This document shows, one piece after another, positions 18,308 to 27,264 of a DNA stretch of 64,000 nucleotides. Source of the DNA: Burkholderia lata (GTDB lineage Bacteria; Pseudomonadota; Gammaproteobacteria; Burkholderiales; Burkholderiaceae); the NCBI RefSeq assembly GCF_000012945.1, contig NC_007511.1, positions 3,472,001-3,536,000 on the forward strand. Direction: 5' to 3'. Position 1 is the stretch's first letter; the number at the start of each line of letters is the position of its first letter. The notes under the pieces were generated by a model that had not been told where the DNA came from, searched no databases, and worked only from the letters and a program-made list of their open reading frames with translations. The position numbers and the translations under genes were made by a program.

Positions 18308-18873
18308 TGGCAATGAACATCTGGAAGAAGTACTGGGACCTGCGCACGCAGGAGTGCCCGTGTGACGTGCACTTCGTCGAATGGCTGGAAACCGCGCGCC
18401 TCAACGGCATCCGCATCTATCACTTCGGCACCGGCGGCCACCACCATGTCGGCGTGGAATGCGCGCGGCCGCACCTGAACAACACCGTCTTCGGCGTGAC
18501 GGCGTCGCCGAAGGAATACAAGTCGTACGTCGATCTCGTCACGCGGCAGCCGGAGGTGAGCAAGACCTATCTGGCCTATTTCGGCGACATCTATACGAGC
18601 AATTCGGACCTGCTGCCGGCGTTCGACGTCGTCACGCTGTTCCATCTGTGCGAATTCCGCGACGAGACGAACAGCCGCTACGGCGCGAAGACCGACGCCG
18701 AAGTGCTCGACCTGTTCGCCCGCCATACCGCACGCGACGGCCACCTGCTGTTCTACAAGGGCTCGTCGGCGTACCGCAAGGCCGAGCCGATCATCGAGCA
18801 ATGGGCGGCGAATGCCGATTTCGTCGAAATCGGCGACTTCAAGACCCTGCGGATTTTCCGCAAGGCCGCGTAG
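18307..18873 (+). CDS. Putative SAM-dependent methyltransferase-like protein
   Basis: The 188-residue protein contains IRIYHFGTGGHHHVGVE, which could be the glycine-rich SAM loop, then DVVTLFHLCEFRDE, which sits where the catalytic strand of class I methyltransferases falls, and a C-terminal hairpin EIGDFKTLRIFRK. The fold assignment is tentative. The start overlaps the preceding stop (TAATG). Its position between a glycosyltransferase and a deacetylase suggests modification of the same glycan. Confidence 0.6.
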   Translation: MAMNIWKKYWDLRTQECPCDVHFVEWLETARLNGIRIYHFGTGGHHHVGVECARPHLNNTVFGVTASPKEYKSYVDLVTRQPEVSKTYLAYFGDIYTSNSDLLPAFDVVTLFHLCEFRDETNSRYGAKTDAEVLDLFARHTARDGHLLFYKGSSAYRKAEPIIEQWAANADFVEIGDFKTLRIFRKAA

Positions 18874-18896
18874 TTCCCCGTTCTCGCGACCCGCTC

Positions 18897-19631
18897 ATGC
18901 TGCTGCCAGCCATGCGCTACCCGATCCTGATGTATCACCAGATCCGCACGCTGCCGCCGCCGACCGACCGGCTGCGCGCCCTGAGCGTCGCGCCCGATGC
19001 ATTCCGCCGCCAGATGACGCTGTTCAGGCGGCTCGGCTATCGCGGCCTGAGCATGCGTGAGCTGCAGCCGTACCTGCGCGGCGAGCGCAGCGGGAAAGTC
19101 TTCGGCATTACATTCGACGACGGCTTTCTCAACGTGCTGACGCATGCGATGCCCGTGCTCGACGAGCTCGGCTTCACCGCGACCTGCTACTTCGTCGCTG
19201 GCCGGTTCGGCCGCGAGAACGACTGGGATGCGGGTGCCGATACCGCACGCTCGCCGCTGATGACGTGCGCGGACATGCTCGCCTGGCGCGATCACGGCCA
19301 TGAAATCGGCTCGCATACGCTCGATCACGTCGCGCTGTCGCACATGCCGGCACACGTGTCGGAGGTTCAGATCACCGAATCGAAGCAGCGGCTCGAAGCG
19401 TTCGGCGGCCAGCCCGTCGAATCGTTCTGCTACCCGTACGGCGACCTGGACCCGCGCGTGCGCGACCAGGTCGCGGCCGCCGGTTATCACAACGCGACCA
19501 CGACCCGGCGCGGCTGCGCCGATGCGTACGACGACCGGTTCCTGTTGCCGCGGATTCCGGTGGCCGGCGGTGTCGGGGCGATGCGGCTGTGGTTCAAGTG
19601 TGCGAAGGCGCGGGTTCAGCGGCGCAAGTAG
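18897..19631 (+). CDS. Polysaccharide deacetylase (NodB homology, CE4)
   Basis: The 244-residue protein shows the CE4 motifs in order: GITFDDGFLNVL with the paired catalytic and metal Asp, EIGSHTLDHVALSHM with the S/T-H-x3-H metal ligands, and FCYPYGDLDPRVR. It would remove N-acetyl groups from a glycan. There is no signal peptide, and ATG 18912 (MRYPIL) is an alternative start. It is the last gene of the glycan operon, 23 bp after the methyltransferase-like gene. Confidence 0.85.
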   Translation: MLLPAMRYPILMYHQIRTLPPPTDRLRALSVAPDAFRRQMTLFRRLGYRGLSMRELQPYLRGERSGKVFGITFDDGFLNVLTHAMPVLDELGFTATCYFVAGRFGRENDWDAGADTARSPLMTCADMLAWRDHGHEIGSHTLDHVALSHMPAHVSEVQITESKQRLEAFGGQPVESFCYPYGDLDPRVRDQVAAAGYHNATTTRRGCADAYDDRFLLPRIPVAGGVGAMRLWFKCAKARVQRRK

Positions 19632-19658
19632 TTCACGCTGCCTCGTCCGTCACTCTGG

Positions 19659-19838
19659 CTATTCCGTTCGCTGCCTGCCGAATGCAAGCAGACCGGCCAG
19701 CGCGATTCCCATAAACAGGATCCATCCCGGCGCAAGCATCGTCCAGCCTGCGGCGATGCTGCCGATGAAGTTGCCGAGCATCCCGCCGATCGCCCACGAA
19801 ATCGCGCGGCTGCCGGCCCGTACGACCACGCACGCACG
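19659..19838 (-). pseudogene. C-terminal remnant of an MFS-like membrane transporter
   Basis: On the minus strand a frame that opens after a TGA reads ISWAIGGMLGNFIGSIAAGW, then TMLAPGWILFMGIALAGLL, and ends GRQRTE plus TAG. These are two membrane helices typical of the end of a major-facilitator transporter. No start codon or upstream part remains, so the gene is a deletion remnant. The family call rests on the helix pattern only. Confidence 0.45.
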
Positions 19839-19864
19839 TCATACATCCCCCTTCGTCCATGCAC

Positions 19865-20803
19865 TCACCGCTGGAACGCCCTGCGCATCTGCGCGCCAGC
19901 CACATCGAACACCTGGCGGGCCGCCGGCGTCACGCCGACCATATGGATGCACGCATGGATCATCCCCGGCAGCACGACGCAATCGACCGGCACACCGGCC
20001 TCCCGCAATCGCGCCGCATACGCGTGCGCGTCGTCGCGCACCGGATCGTACTCGCACGCCAGCAACGTGGCCGGTGGCAGACCCTCGAGCGAAGCCGCCC
20101 GCAACGGCGACACGCTGGGCGAGCTGCCGTCGGCCGGATCGGCCAGGTACAGGTCGAAGCAGTACTGCATGATCTCGTCCGTCAGGTAGTAGCCCTGCCC
20201 GCAAGTCCGATAGGACGTCGTGCTCATCGACGCATCCAGCGGCGGGTACAGCAACAGCTGATGCGCGATCGACGGGCCGCCCCGCTCCCGTGCGACCAGG
20301 CAGGCAGCTGCGGCCAGGTTGCCTCCGGCACTGTCGCCGCCGACGGCGATGCGCGCCGGGTCCAGCCCCAGGCCGGCCGCCTCGCCGAACACCCAGTCCA
20401 GCGCATCGCAGAAATCCTCCAGCGGCACCGGAAACTCGTGCTCCGGCGCAAGCCGGTAATCGACCGACAGCACGACGCATTGCGTCGCGTTGGCCAGCGC
20501 GCGGCAAGGATTGTCGTAAAGCTCGAGCGTGCCGAGGCACCACCCGCCGCCGTGCGCATAAACGATCGCCGGCTGCCGTTCCGCGTGCGCCGACGTGGCC
20601 GCCGGCCAATAGGCCCGCACGCGAATCTGCCGCCCGTCGCGTGTGGGCACCGCGAAGGTTTCCGTACGGTCGACCGCTTCCAGCGGCCCATGCCAGCCCG
20701 TCAGTGTCGTCTCGGTCGCCTGCCGCAACGCGTCGAGCGACGAAGGCGGCTCGGCCAGGGCCAGTCGCGCCAGCAGCGCGGCGATGTGGTTGTCGATCGG
20801 CAT
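19865..20803 (-). CDS. Alpha/beta hydrolase, hormone-sensitive-lipase family
   Basis: The 312-residue esterase has the oxyanion motif HGGGW in IVYAHGGGWCLG, VDYRLAPEHEFPVP, and the nucleophile elbow GGDSAGGNLAA; the Asp and His follow in ACEYDPVRDDAHAYA and PGMIHACIHM. It would hydrolyse short acyl esters. ATG 20803 begins two bases after the stop of the preceding epoxide-hydrolase-like gene, so the two are cotranscribed with the isomerase-like gene. Confidence 0.84.
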   Translation of the reverse strand: MPIDNHIAALLARLALAEPPSSLDALRQATETTLTGWHGPLEAVDRTETFAVPTRDGRQIRVRAYWPAATSAHAERQPAIVYAHGGGWCLGTLELYDNPCRALANATQCVVLSVDYRLAPEHEFPVPLEDFCDALDWVFGEAAGLGLDPARIAVGGDSAGGNLAAAACLVARERGGPSIAHQLLLYPPLDASMSTTSYRTCGQGYYLTDEIMQYCFDLYLADPADGSSPSVSPLRAASLEGLPPATLLACEYDPVRDDAHAYAARLREAGVPVDCVVLPGMIHACIHMVGVTPAARQVFDVAGAQMRRAFQR

Positions 20804-20805
20804 GA

Positions 20806-21690
20806 TCAGCGGCTCCGTTCCAGGAACGGCAGCAGATGGCCGATGAACGCGTCGGGCGCCTCTTCCATGATGAAGTGGCCGCAATCGGGCACGACCGCGC
20901 CCTGCAGATCCGTCGCGTTGTCACGCATCGTGACCAGCGGTGCATCGCCGGTCGCATGTTCGGCACCGATCGCGAGCACGGGCATCGTCAGCTTGCGCTG
21001 CGCCCGCGCCTGGTTCTGCCGGATCGTCTCCGGAATCGCACGGTAATAGGCGAAGCCGCCGCGCAGGCCGCCCGGTGCCGAATAGGCGTCGATATACACA
21101 TCGATGGCCACGCAATCGCGCCGGAACGACCAGCGGTTGAACATGAACTCCAGATAGGCCCGTTCACGTCCGGCAATCAGCGTCTCGGGCAGATCGGCCA
21201 GCTGGTTGAACATGAAATGCCACAGGAAGATGTTCTCTTCCGGCGGAGCGAAGATCGATGGCGCGGGCGCCAGCCCGGGGATCACCGCCTCCGTGAGCGC
21301 CAGCGACTTCACCGCTTCGGGCCGATCGCTCGCGAGTGCATAGGCCACCCACATGCCGACGTCGTGGCCGGCCACCTGGTACACATCGAAGCCAAGCTGC
21401 ACCATCACGCGATGCAACGTCGCCGCCGTGTGGCCCGTGTCGTAACCCGCCTGCGGCCGGTCGGAATAGCCGGTGCCGGGCGGATCGACCGCGATGGCCA
21501 TGAAGCCGCGCGCGGCGAGCGCCTGCATCACATGACGCCAGGCGTACCAGGTTTGCGGCCACCCGGGAATCAGCAGGACCGGGGTGCCTGCGCCGGCCGT
21601 GACGCAATGAATGCGCTGGCCGTCGATGCGGACGTATTGATGGGCAAAGCGTTGAGCGTCGGCTGACGACGACTGAAGTTGAGCGGACAT
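20806..21690 (-). CDS. Alpha/beta hydrolase, epoxide hydrolase/dehalogenase type
   Basis: The 294-residue protein carries the motif LLIPGWPQTWYAWRHVM, PGTGYSDRP, and the elbow AGHDVGMWVAYAL with an Asp nucleophile as in soluble epoxide hydrolases and haloalkane dehalogenases; PDCGHFIMEEAPD supplies the late His. It could open epoxides or hydrolyse C-halogen bonds. It lies between a sugar-isomerase-like gene (29 bp upstream) and an esterase (2 bp downstream), in an operon opposite a TetR gene. Confidence 0.82.
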   Translation of the reverse strand: MSAQLQSSSADAQRFAHQYVRIDGQRIHCVTAGAGTPVLLIPGWPQTWYAWRHVMQALAARGFMAIAVDPPGTGYSDRPQAGYDTGHTAATLHRVMVQLGFDVYQVAGHDVGMWVAYALASDRPEAVKSLALTEAVIPGLAPAPSIFAPPEENIFLWHFMFNQLADLPETLIAGRERAYLEFMFNRWSFRRDCVAIDVYIDAYSAPGGLRGGFAYYRAIPETIRQNQARAQRKLTMPVLAIGAEHATGDAPLVTMRDNATDLQGAVVPDCGHFIMEEAPDAFIGHLLPFLERSR

Positions 21691-21719
21691 ATCGATGATT
21701 CCTCGCAATGGGGGCCGGC

Positions 21720-22775
21720 TCAGGCGATGCCGAGCATGTCGTGGATTTGCCGTTGATCGACCGCGGCACCGGCGAAGTCGTCGAAGATGCGCTCCGTCAC
21801 CCGGATGATGTGGTCGTTGATGAACGCGACGCCTTCGCGTGCGCCGTCCTCCTGGTCCTTGAGGCAGCATTCCCACTCGAGGGTCGCCCATCCTGTGTAG
21901 TCGTACTGAGCAAGTTTCGAAAAAATCGCCTTGAAGTCGACCTGACCATCGCCGAGCGAGCGGAAACGGCCGGCACGCTCGAGCCACGAACTGTAGCCGC
22001 CGTAGATCCCCTGACGGCCCGAAGGCAGGAACTCGGCATCCTTCACATGGAACATGCGGATGTGGTCGCGGTAGATATCGATGTACGCGAGATAGTCCAG
22101 CTGCTGCAGCACGAAATGGCTCGGATCGAACAGCATCTTGCAGCGTGCGTGCTCGCCGACCAGCGCATGGAAGCGCTCGAAGCTGACGCCGTCGTGCAGG
22201 TCCTCGCTGGGATGGATCTCGTAGCAGAGGTTGACGCCGTTTTCATCGCAGACGTCGAGAATCGGCCGCCAGCGGCGCGCCAGCTCGTCGAAGGCCGTCT
22301 CGATGAGGCCGGCGGGCCGTTGCGGGAACGGAAACAGGTAGGGCCACGCGAACGAGCCGGAAAACGTGCCCATGTCGGTCAGCCCCAGACGGCGGGACGC
22401 CCGCGCCGCCAGCGTGAGCCGATCCAGTGCCCACGCGGTGCGCGCGGCCGGGTTGCCACGCACGGCCTCGGGCGCGAAGTTGTCGCACATGGCGTCGTAC
22501 GCCGGATGCACGGCGACCAGTTGCCCGAAGATATGCGTGGTCAGTTCGCTGATCTCCAGCCCGTGATCGGCCAGCATGCCCTTCACGTCATCGCAATACG
22601 CCTGGCTTTCCGCGGCCGTCTCCACGTCGAACAGACGGCCGTCCCACGCGGGAATCTGCAGCGCCTTGAAGCCGACGCCGGCCGCCCATTGCGCGATATT
22701 CGGCAAGCTGTCGAACGGCACCGCATCGTCGGCGAACTGCGCGAGATGGAGACTGGGGCCCTTGAGGGTACGCAT
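21720..22775 (-). CDS. Sugar phosphate isomerase/epimerase-like (xylose isomerase-like TIM barrel)
   Basis: The 351-residue protein has the pattern of the AP-endonuclease-2/xylose-isomerase barrel: FKALQIPAWDGRLF near the start, CYEIHPSEDLHDG, CKMLFDPSHFVLQQLDY and HVKDAEFLPSGRQ, which supply Glu, Asp and His metal ligands. ATG 22775 is chosen, with AGGA eight bases upstream; a TTG two codons earlier is less likely. It heads an operon with two hydrolases, divergent from a TetR gene. The substrate is unknown. Confidence 0.8.
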   Translation of the reverse strand: MRTLKGPSLHLAQFADDAVPFDSLPNIAQWAAGVGFKALQIPAWDGRLFDVETAAESQAYCDDVKGMLADHGLEISELTTHIFGQLVAVHPAYDAMCDNFAPEAVRGNPAARTAWALDRLTLAARASRRLGLTDMGTFSGSFAWPYLFPFPQRPAGLIETAFDELARRWRPILDVCDENGVNLCYEIHPSEDLHDGVSFERFHALVGEHARCKMLFDPSHFVLQQLDYLAYIDIYRDHIRMFHVKDAEFLPSGRQGIYGGYSSWLERAGRFRSLGDGQVDFKAIFSKLAQYDYTGWATLEWECCLKDQEDGAREGVAFINDHIIRVTERIFDDFAGAAVDQRQIHDMLGIA

Positions 22776-22790
22776 GATCAATTCCTATTG

Positions 22791-22806
22791 TTTGTTGATC
22801 GACAAA
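22791..22806. promoter_or_regulatory. Palindromic operator between isomerase operon and TetR gene
   Basis: TTTGTTGATCGACAAA is an inverted repeat with one mismatched pair around a GATC centre. It sits 15 bp before the isomerase-like start and 80 bp before the TetR start, a normal place for a TetR operator that controls both directions. Confidence 0.5.
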
Positions 22807-22885
22807 GAATAGAATAGCGGAACGGCGCGTGTCAACACGACGCGCGATAAAATCGGCGCACGATGTGACGACGGACGAAAGGGAT

Positions 22886-23491
22886 ATGGCGGGACGACCG
22901 AGAGAATTTGATCGCGACATGGCGCTGAAACGCGCGATGCTGGCGTTCTGGCGACACGGCTACGAAGGCACGTCGATGTCCGACCTGGTCGAAGCGATGG
23001 GCATCGCGTCAGCGCGCATCTACGCCGCCTTCGGCAGCAAGGAAGCGCTGTTCCAGGAGGCCGTGGCGCTCTACGAGCAAGGCGAAGGCGGCTTCGCCGA
23101 TCGCGCGTTCGCCGAGGAAACCGATGTCCGCGCGGCTGTCGAACGGATGCTGCGCGACGCGGTCGCCGCCTATACCCGACGCGGCCAGCCGCACGGCTGC
23201 ATGGTGGTGTCCGCCGCCACCAACTACTCGGCCGAAAACGAAGGGGTGATGGAATGGCTGGCCGCCCATCGGCGCGCACGCACGCAGTCGATCGTCGAGC
23301 GCCTGCAACTCGCAGCCGAACAGGGGCAACTCGCGCGGGGCACCGACATCAAGGCGCTGGCCGATTTCTATGCGACGCAGTTGCACGGCATCTCCGTTCA
23401 ATCCCGCGACGGGGTATCGAAGGAGCGGCTGCTCGCCTCCATCGGGCCGGCGATGATGCCGCTTGCGATGGCGGTGCGTGATGGGGTGTGA
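22886..23491 (+). CDS. TetR/AcrR-family transcriptional regulator
   Basis: From ATG 22886 the 201-residue protein begins MAGRPREFDRDMALKRAMLA and has the TetR helix-turn-helix (GTSMSDLVEAMGIASARIYA, then FGSKEALFQEAV). The C-terminal domain is a ligand-binding/dimerisation bundle. An AAAGGGA ribosome site lies just upstream; the open frame extends 19 codons further without one. It is divergent from, and probably represses, the isomerase/hydrolase operon. Confidence 0.86.
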   Translation: MAGRPREFDRDMALKRAMLAFWRHGYEGTSMSDLVEAMGIASARIYAAFGSKEALFQEAVALYEQGEGGFADRAFAEETDVRAAVERMLRDAVAAYTRRGQPHGCMVVSAATNYSAENEGVMEWLAAHRRARTQSIVERLQLAAEQGQLARGTDIKALADFYATQLHGISVQSRDGVSKERLLASIGPAMMPLAMAVRDGV

Positions 23492-23548
23492 GGCGGCACG
23501 ACTGACGGGATAAGGGTTCTGAGATCGAAAATCAGGTACACGACCGCA

Positions 23549-23989
23549 ATGGACCAGGATATTCAGACCATGCTCCGCCGCTATCGCGAACGAGAGATCG
23601 ACCTGCACCAGTTACGCGTGTGGCTTGACGGTGAAAGAACGCGTGTGGACGCACAAATCCCCCGCGGCGAATGGCTGAAACTCAGGCGAGGGAGTGAAGC
23701 GCAAAGCAACGGGGCGATCGCGCGCCTGCTTCCGGCCTGCATGCACTGTCTCGGTGTCGGCGAGCCTAAAGCGTTCGCATCGCATCAGGAGTATCGGCAA
23801 TACGCCTATCGTCGCGACGTGGCCGTCGCAAACAACATCCTCTCCGAAATTCCCCAGCCTCATTTCTCTTCCGAAGGCCCCGATTCGGCAGGTTCGGTCA
23901 TGTACTGTCGCTGCACCTTCTGCCGCTCGATCTGGGCACTCGTCGAGCCCGAGAAAGCGGAAAGCGGTGCATGGATTCGAATCATCTAG
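23549..23989 (+). CDS. Hypothetical protein with two Cys pairs
   Basis: The 146-residue protein has a charged N-terminal helix (MLRRYREREIDLHQLRVWLD) and two cysteine motifs, ACMHCLG near residue 64 and YCRCTFCRSIW near residue 120, which together could hold a zinc ion. No family is recognised. It follows the TetR gene by 57 bp and is convergent with the SDR gene at 24097. Confidence 0.55.
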   Translation: MDQDIQTMLRRYREREIDLHQLRVWLDGERTRVDAQIPRGEWLKLRRGSEAQSNGAIARLLPACMHCLGVGEPKAFASHQEYRQYAYRRDVAVANNILSEIPQPHFSSEGPDSAGSVMYCRCTFCRSIWALVEPEKAESGAWIRII

Positions 23990-24096
23990 GTTCGAAATCC
24001 GCAATCCGATATCGCCGTTGCCACCAGCGCGCCGCGACAGCACAAGGTCCAATCGGGACGGTAGGGTAAGGACCGCCCCTCGCCCCGCGCTTGCCC

Positions 24097-24837
24097 CTAC
24101 ACCGACAACCCGCCCGACACCTCGATCGCCGTCCCGTTCACGAAACTGGCTTCGTCCGACGCGAGGAACGCGTAAACGCTCGCAATTTCGCTCGGCGTAC
24201 CCAACCGCCGCTGCCAGCATGCGTCCCGAAACCCGTCGAGCACTTTGTCCGGCATTGTCTTGAGGATGTCCGTCTCGATGAAGCCCGGGCACACCGCATT
24301 GACGCGAATGCCTTTAGGGCCGAGCTCCCTGGCCCACGTCTTGGTGAAACCGATCACGCCGAATTTGCTGGCCGCGTAGTTCGTCTGGCCGAAATTCCCG
24401 TAGATGCCGACGACGCTCGACGCGTTGAGCACCACGCCGCGCTTCTGCTCGATCATCGTGTCGACGACCGCCTGCGTGCAGTTGAACACGCCCTTCAGGT
24501 TGACGTCGATGACCTTGTCGAACTGTTCCTCGCTCATGTTCACGAGCCGCGCATCCTGCGTAATGCCCGCGTTGTTGACGAGAATGTCGATCCGGCCGAA
24601 CTGCGCCTTCACGTTCGCGATTACCGCGTCGATGCCGGCCCGGTCGGTCACGTCGAGCGTATGCGCGACCGCCGAATGGCCGCGCTCGTTCAGGTGCCGC
24701 GCCTCGTGTCGCACCGCGTCTGCGGAACGGTCGCACAACACGACGATCGCCCCTTCGCTCGCGAAGGTCCTGGCCGTTGCCTGCCCGATCCCCGCCGCGG
24801 CGCCCGTGATGATCGCCACCTTGTCCTTGAGTTTCAT
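24097..24837 (-). CDS. SDR-family NAD(P)-dependent dehydrogenase (FabG-like)
   Basis: The 246-residue protein is a classical short-chain dehydrogenase: [11 protein letters not shown] for the cofactor, NNAG in ILVNNAGIT, catalytic Ser in [10 protein letters not shown] and Y-x3-K in YAASKFG. FabG reductases and 1-phenylethanol dehydrogenases share this layout. It is the last gene of the ten-gene operon, 78 bp after HyuB. In that setting it could oxidise an aryl alcohol to the ketone carboxylated by HyuA/HyuB; a generic 3-oxoacyl reductase is the alternative. Confidence 0.86.
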   Translation of the reverse strand: MKLKDKVAIITGAAAGIGQATARTFASEGAIVVLCDRSADAVRHEARHLNERGHSAVAHTLDVTDRAGIDAVIANVKAQFGRIDILVNNAGITQDARLVNMSEEQFDKVIDVNLKGVFNCTQAVVDTMIEQKRGVVLNASSVVGIYGNFGQTNYAASKFGVIGFTKTWARELGPKGIRVNAVCPGFIETDILKTMPDKVLDGFRDACWQRRLGTPSEIASVYAFLASDEASFVNGTAIEVSGGLSV

Positions 24838-24915
24838 TTACTTTGCCTCGTTACCCGAAAGAGTCGCGTCGCGCGACCGCCGACTGCCGGCCGGCCGCGC
24901 GACGCCCTGTTGCGC

Positions 24916-27243
24916 CTATGCCGACACCGTATCCGCCGCACCGAGCTTGGTCATCCCGCTGATCACGTCGACGTGATCCTTCGGTACCAGGCCGGAGTGC
25001 ACCGTCGTCCAGCAGCTCGGGCAGAAGTGTTCGCGGAACACGATCTCCGAATCGACGTAATACGACGGATCGACACGCACGTTCGAGCTGGCGGAGACCG
25101 GATCGGAATCCCGGCACGCGAGCGACAGCTGCTTGTCGTGATCGCTCAGTTGATGTCCGCAGTGCCGGCAGACCACGACCGATCCGCCCGCCACGGCGGC
25201 AAGGCCGAGGTTGTCGTCGATCGCGCGCGCCTTCTCCGGGTCGAATCGGCCCGTCAGCTGCTTCGGCGCCGGCTCCGCATATTTCTGGCGCTCGCCGAGA
25301 ATCGCCGCGCGCCGGTGCTCCGTTCCGCCGACGTCGACGTGACCCGCCGCGTCGACGATCACGCCGTAGACGAGTTCGGCCGCACCAGCGCCGATCTTGC
25401 CGTTGCGCAGGTCGGTCGCGACCGCCTGCGCCTCGCGGCGAATCGGGTCGCCGTAGCCGCCGCCACCCTGGCAATGCAGATACAGGACGTCGCCTTGCTT
25501 CAGCTCGCCTGCCGTCATGCACTGCGCAGTCGTCAGCTCGCCGCCGAGCGCGAACAGGTCGGTCGGCACCTCACCCTTTGCAAACATGGCCTCGAGCGGC
25601 ACGTCGCGCACCACGACGTTGTGCCCGGTATTGCCCGGATGGCCGCCGGCGAGCCCCTGGTTCTGCGCAGTCGCCATCCCCGAGCTCGACAGCACCATCG
25701 CCATCGGCAGCGACGACCCGTACGGCGTGATCGCGACCGACGCGCTGACGCCGCCGCGATGCCGGCCCGGGCCGCCCGAGTCCGGTTCCTCGCGACGCCA
25801 GAGCACGACCAGCGGATACAGCAACTCGGTCATTTCGACGTCGGGCAGCTTGCCCATCGGAATGCAGAACAAACCGCCCGTATCGATGCCGTCGGCGGCC
25901 GGACGCGCGCCGTAGCCGCCGGCCATCGACTCCATCACGACATCGACGAACGGCGCATGGTGCTTGCCGCGCTGGTCGACACCGGCGAGCACCGCCGTGT
26001 TCCAGGTGCCGCAACAGGTCGCCTGCACGTTCGCCTTCATGTCGACCGTGCAGTCGAGCATCTGCGACAGGCACTGCGCGGCCAGGTTGCCGATCGCCCA
26101 CGCGGTCGCGATCGGCGCCTTGTTGATCGCCGCGGGGAACGTCGCGTTGTTCATCGTCCCTTCCGGCGTGACGATGTCGAAGCAGCGCATCAGGCCGCCG
26201 GCCGCCCACGGAATATTGCCGGCGAGCGTCGGCAGCAGCGCGAGCATCACGCCGCCGCGCGACCCTGCATACGTGCAGTTGATGACGCCGGCCTGCGGTG
26301 CGGTGCCGGTGAAATCGAACGTCAGGTGATCGTCGCGCTTCGTCATCGACAGCGTCAGCTTGTGCGGACGCCGATCGCCGGCCTCGGACTGATCCATGTA
26401 GCTCGTCGCCTGCCACGTCCCGTCCGGCGCGTTGCGAAGCTTGTCACGCAGGCGTCGCTCCGCGTCGTTCATCATCCGCTTCATCACCGCCTTGACCGTG
26501 TCGGGGCCGTACTGCTCGATCAGCGCGAGAATGCGCTTGCGCCCGACCAGGTTCGCACCGATCTTCGCGCGCAGATCGAGGCCGATGAGTTGCGGCACGC
26601 GCGAGCGACGCACCCACATGTCGGCCACGTCGCGTTGCAGCTCGAAGTTCCGGACGATCTTGATCGGCGGCGTCGGCAGCGATTCCGAAAACACGTCGGG
26701 CGCGGCGATCGGCATCGAGCCCGGCGCCACCCCGCCGAGATCCGGCTCATGGCAAATCGCACTCGTCCAGCCGAACAGCTTGCCGTCATGGAAGATCGGC
26801 GAAAAAACCAGCACGTCGCTCTGGTGCAAGCCGCCGCCGATCCACGGGTCGTTGCACAGGAACATGTCGCCGTCCTGGATGCCCGGATTGTCGGCCCGGT
26901 TCTGCAGCGTCCAGTAGATCGCGAGATCGATCGCGCCCGCCAGCATCGTGTTGTAGAGGCCGATCTGCACCTCCTGCCCCGCTTCGTCGTTGATCGTGAA
27001 GTCGTAGTCGTTCGCTTCCGAGACGACCGGGCTGCCCGACATGCGCTTCAGCGTCTCGCCCATCTCGTCGGTGATCGACCAGAGGCGATGGCGAATCACC
27101 TCGTAAGTCAGCGGATGCAGCGCGTCGATCACATCGTCCGACACGGTGTGCGCCTTCAGCGACGGCGGCAGCGACCGCAGCAGCACCTCCGGTGCAACGG
27201 GCCGGCTGACGAAAATTTCGGAACCCGGAATCGTGGATTGCAT
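24916..27243 (-). CDS. Hydantoinase B/acetophenone-carboxylase-like subunit with zinc-binding tail
   Basis: Residues ~30-590 match the HyuB family (LTYEVIRHRLWSITDEMGET, NDPWIGGGLHQSDV, DFTGTAPQAGVINC). The ~775-residue length exceeds the usual ~550-600. The extra ~130 residues hold CRHCGHQLSD and HFCPSCWTTV, two Cys pairs resembling the small zinc-binding gamma subunit of acetone/acetophenone carboxylases. So a separate subunit appears fused here. With HyuA it should form an ATP-dependent, biotin-independent carboxylase or a cyclic-amide hydrolase. It starts 21 bp after HyuA ends. Confidence 0.84.
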   Translation of the reverse strand: MQSTIPGSEIFVSRPVAPEVLLRSLPPSLKAHTVSDDVIDALHPLTYEVIRHRLWSITDEMGETLKRMSGSPVVSEANDYDFTINDEAGQEVQIGLYNTMLAGAIDLAIYWTLQNRADNPGIQDGDMFLCNDPWIGGGLHQSDVLVFSPIFHDGKLFGWTSAICHEPDLGGVAPGSMPIAAPDVFSESLPTPPIKIVRNFELQRDVADMWVRRSRVPQLIGLDLRAKIGANLVGRKRILALIEQYGPDTVKAVMKRMMNDAERRLRDKLRNAPDGTWQATSYMDQSEAGDRRPHKLTLSMTKRDDHLTFDFTGTAPQAGVINCTYAGSRGGVMLALLPTLAGNIPWAAGGLMRCFDIVTPEGTMNNATFPAAINKAPIATAWAIGNLAAQCLSQMLDCTVDMKANVQATCCGTWNTAVLAGVDQRGKHHAPFVDVVMESMAGGYGARPAADGIDTGGLFCIPMGKLPDVEMTELLYPLVVLWRREEPDSGGPGRHRGGVSASVAITPYGSSLPMAMVLSSSGMATAQNQGLAGGHPGNTGHNVVVRDVPLEAMFAKGEVPTDLFALGGELTTAQCMTAGELKQGDVLYLHCQGGGGYGDPIRREAQAVATDLRNGKIGAGAAELVYGVIVDAAGHVDVGGTEHRRAAILGERQKYAEPAPKQLTGRFDPEKARAIDDNLGLAAVAGGSVVVCRHCGHQLSDHDKQLSLACRDSDPVSASSNVRVDPSYYVDSEIVFREHFCPSCWTTVHSGLVPKDHVDVISGMTKLGAADTVSA

Positions 27244-27264
27244 GACAGTTCTCCTATTCGCGGG

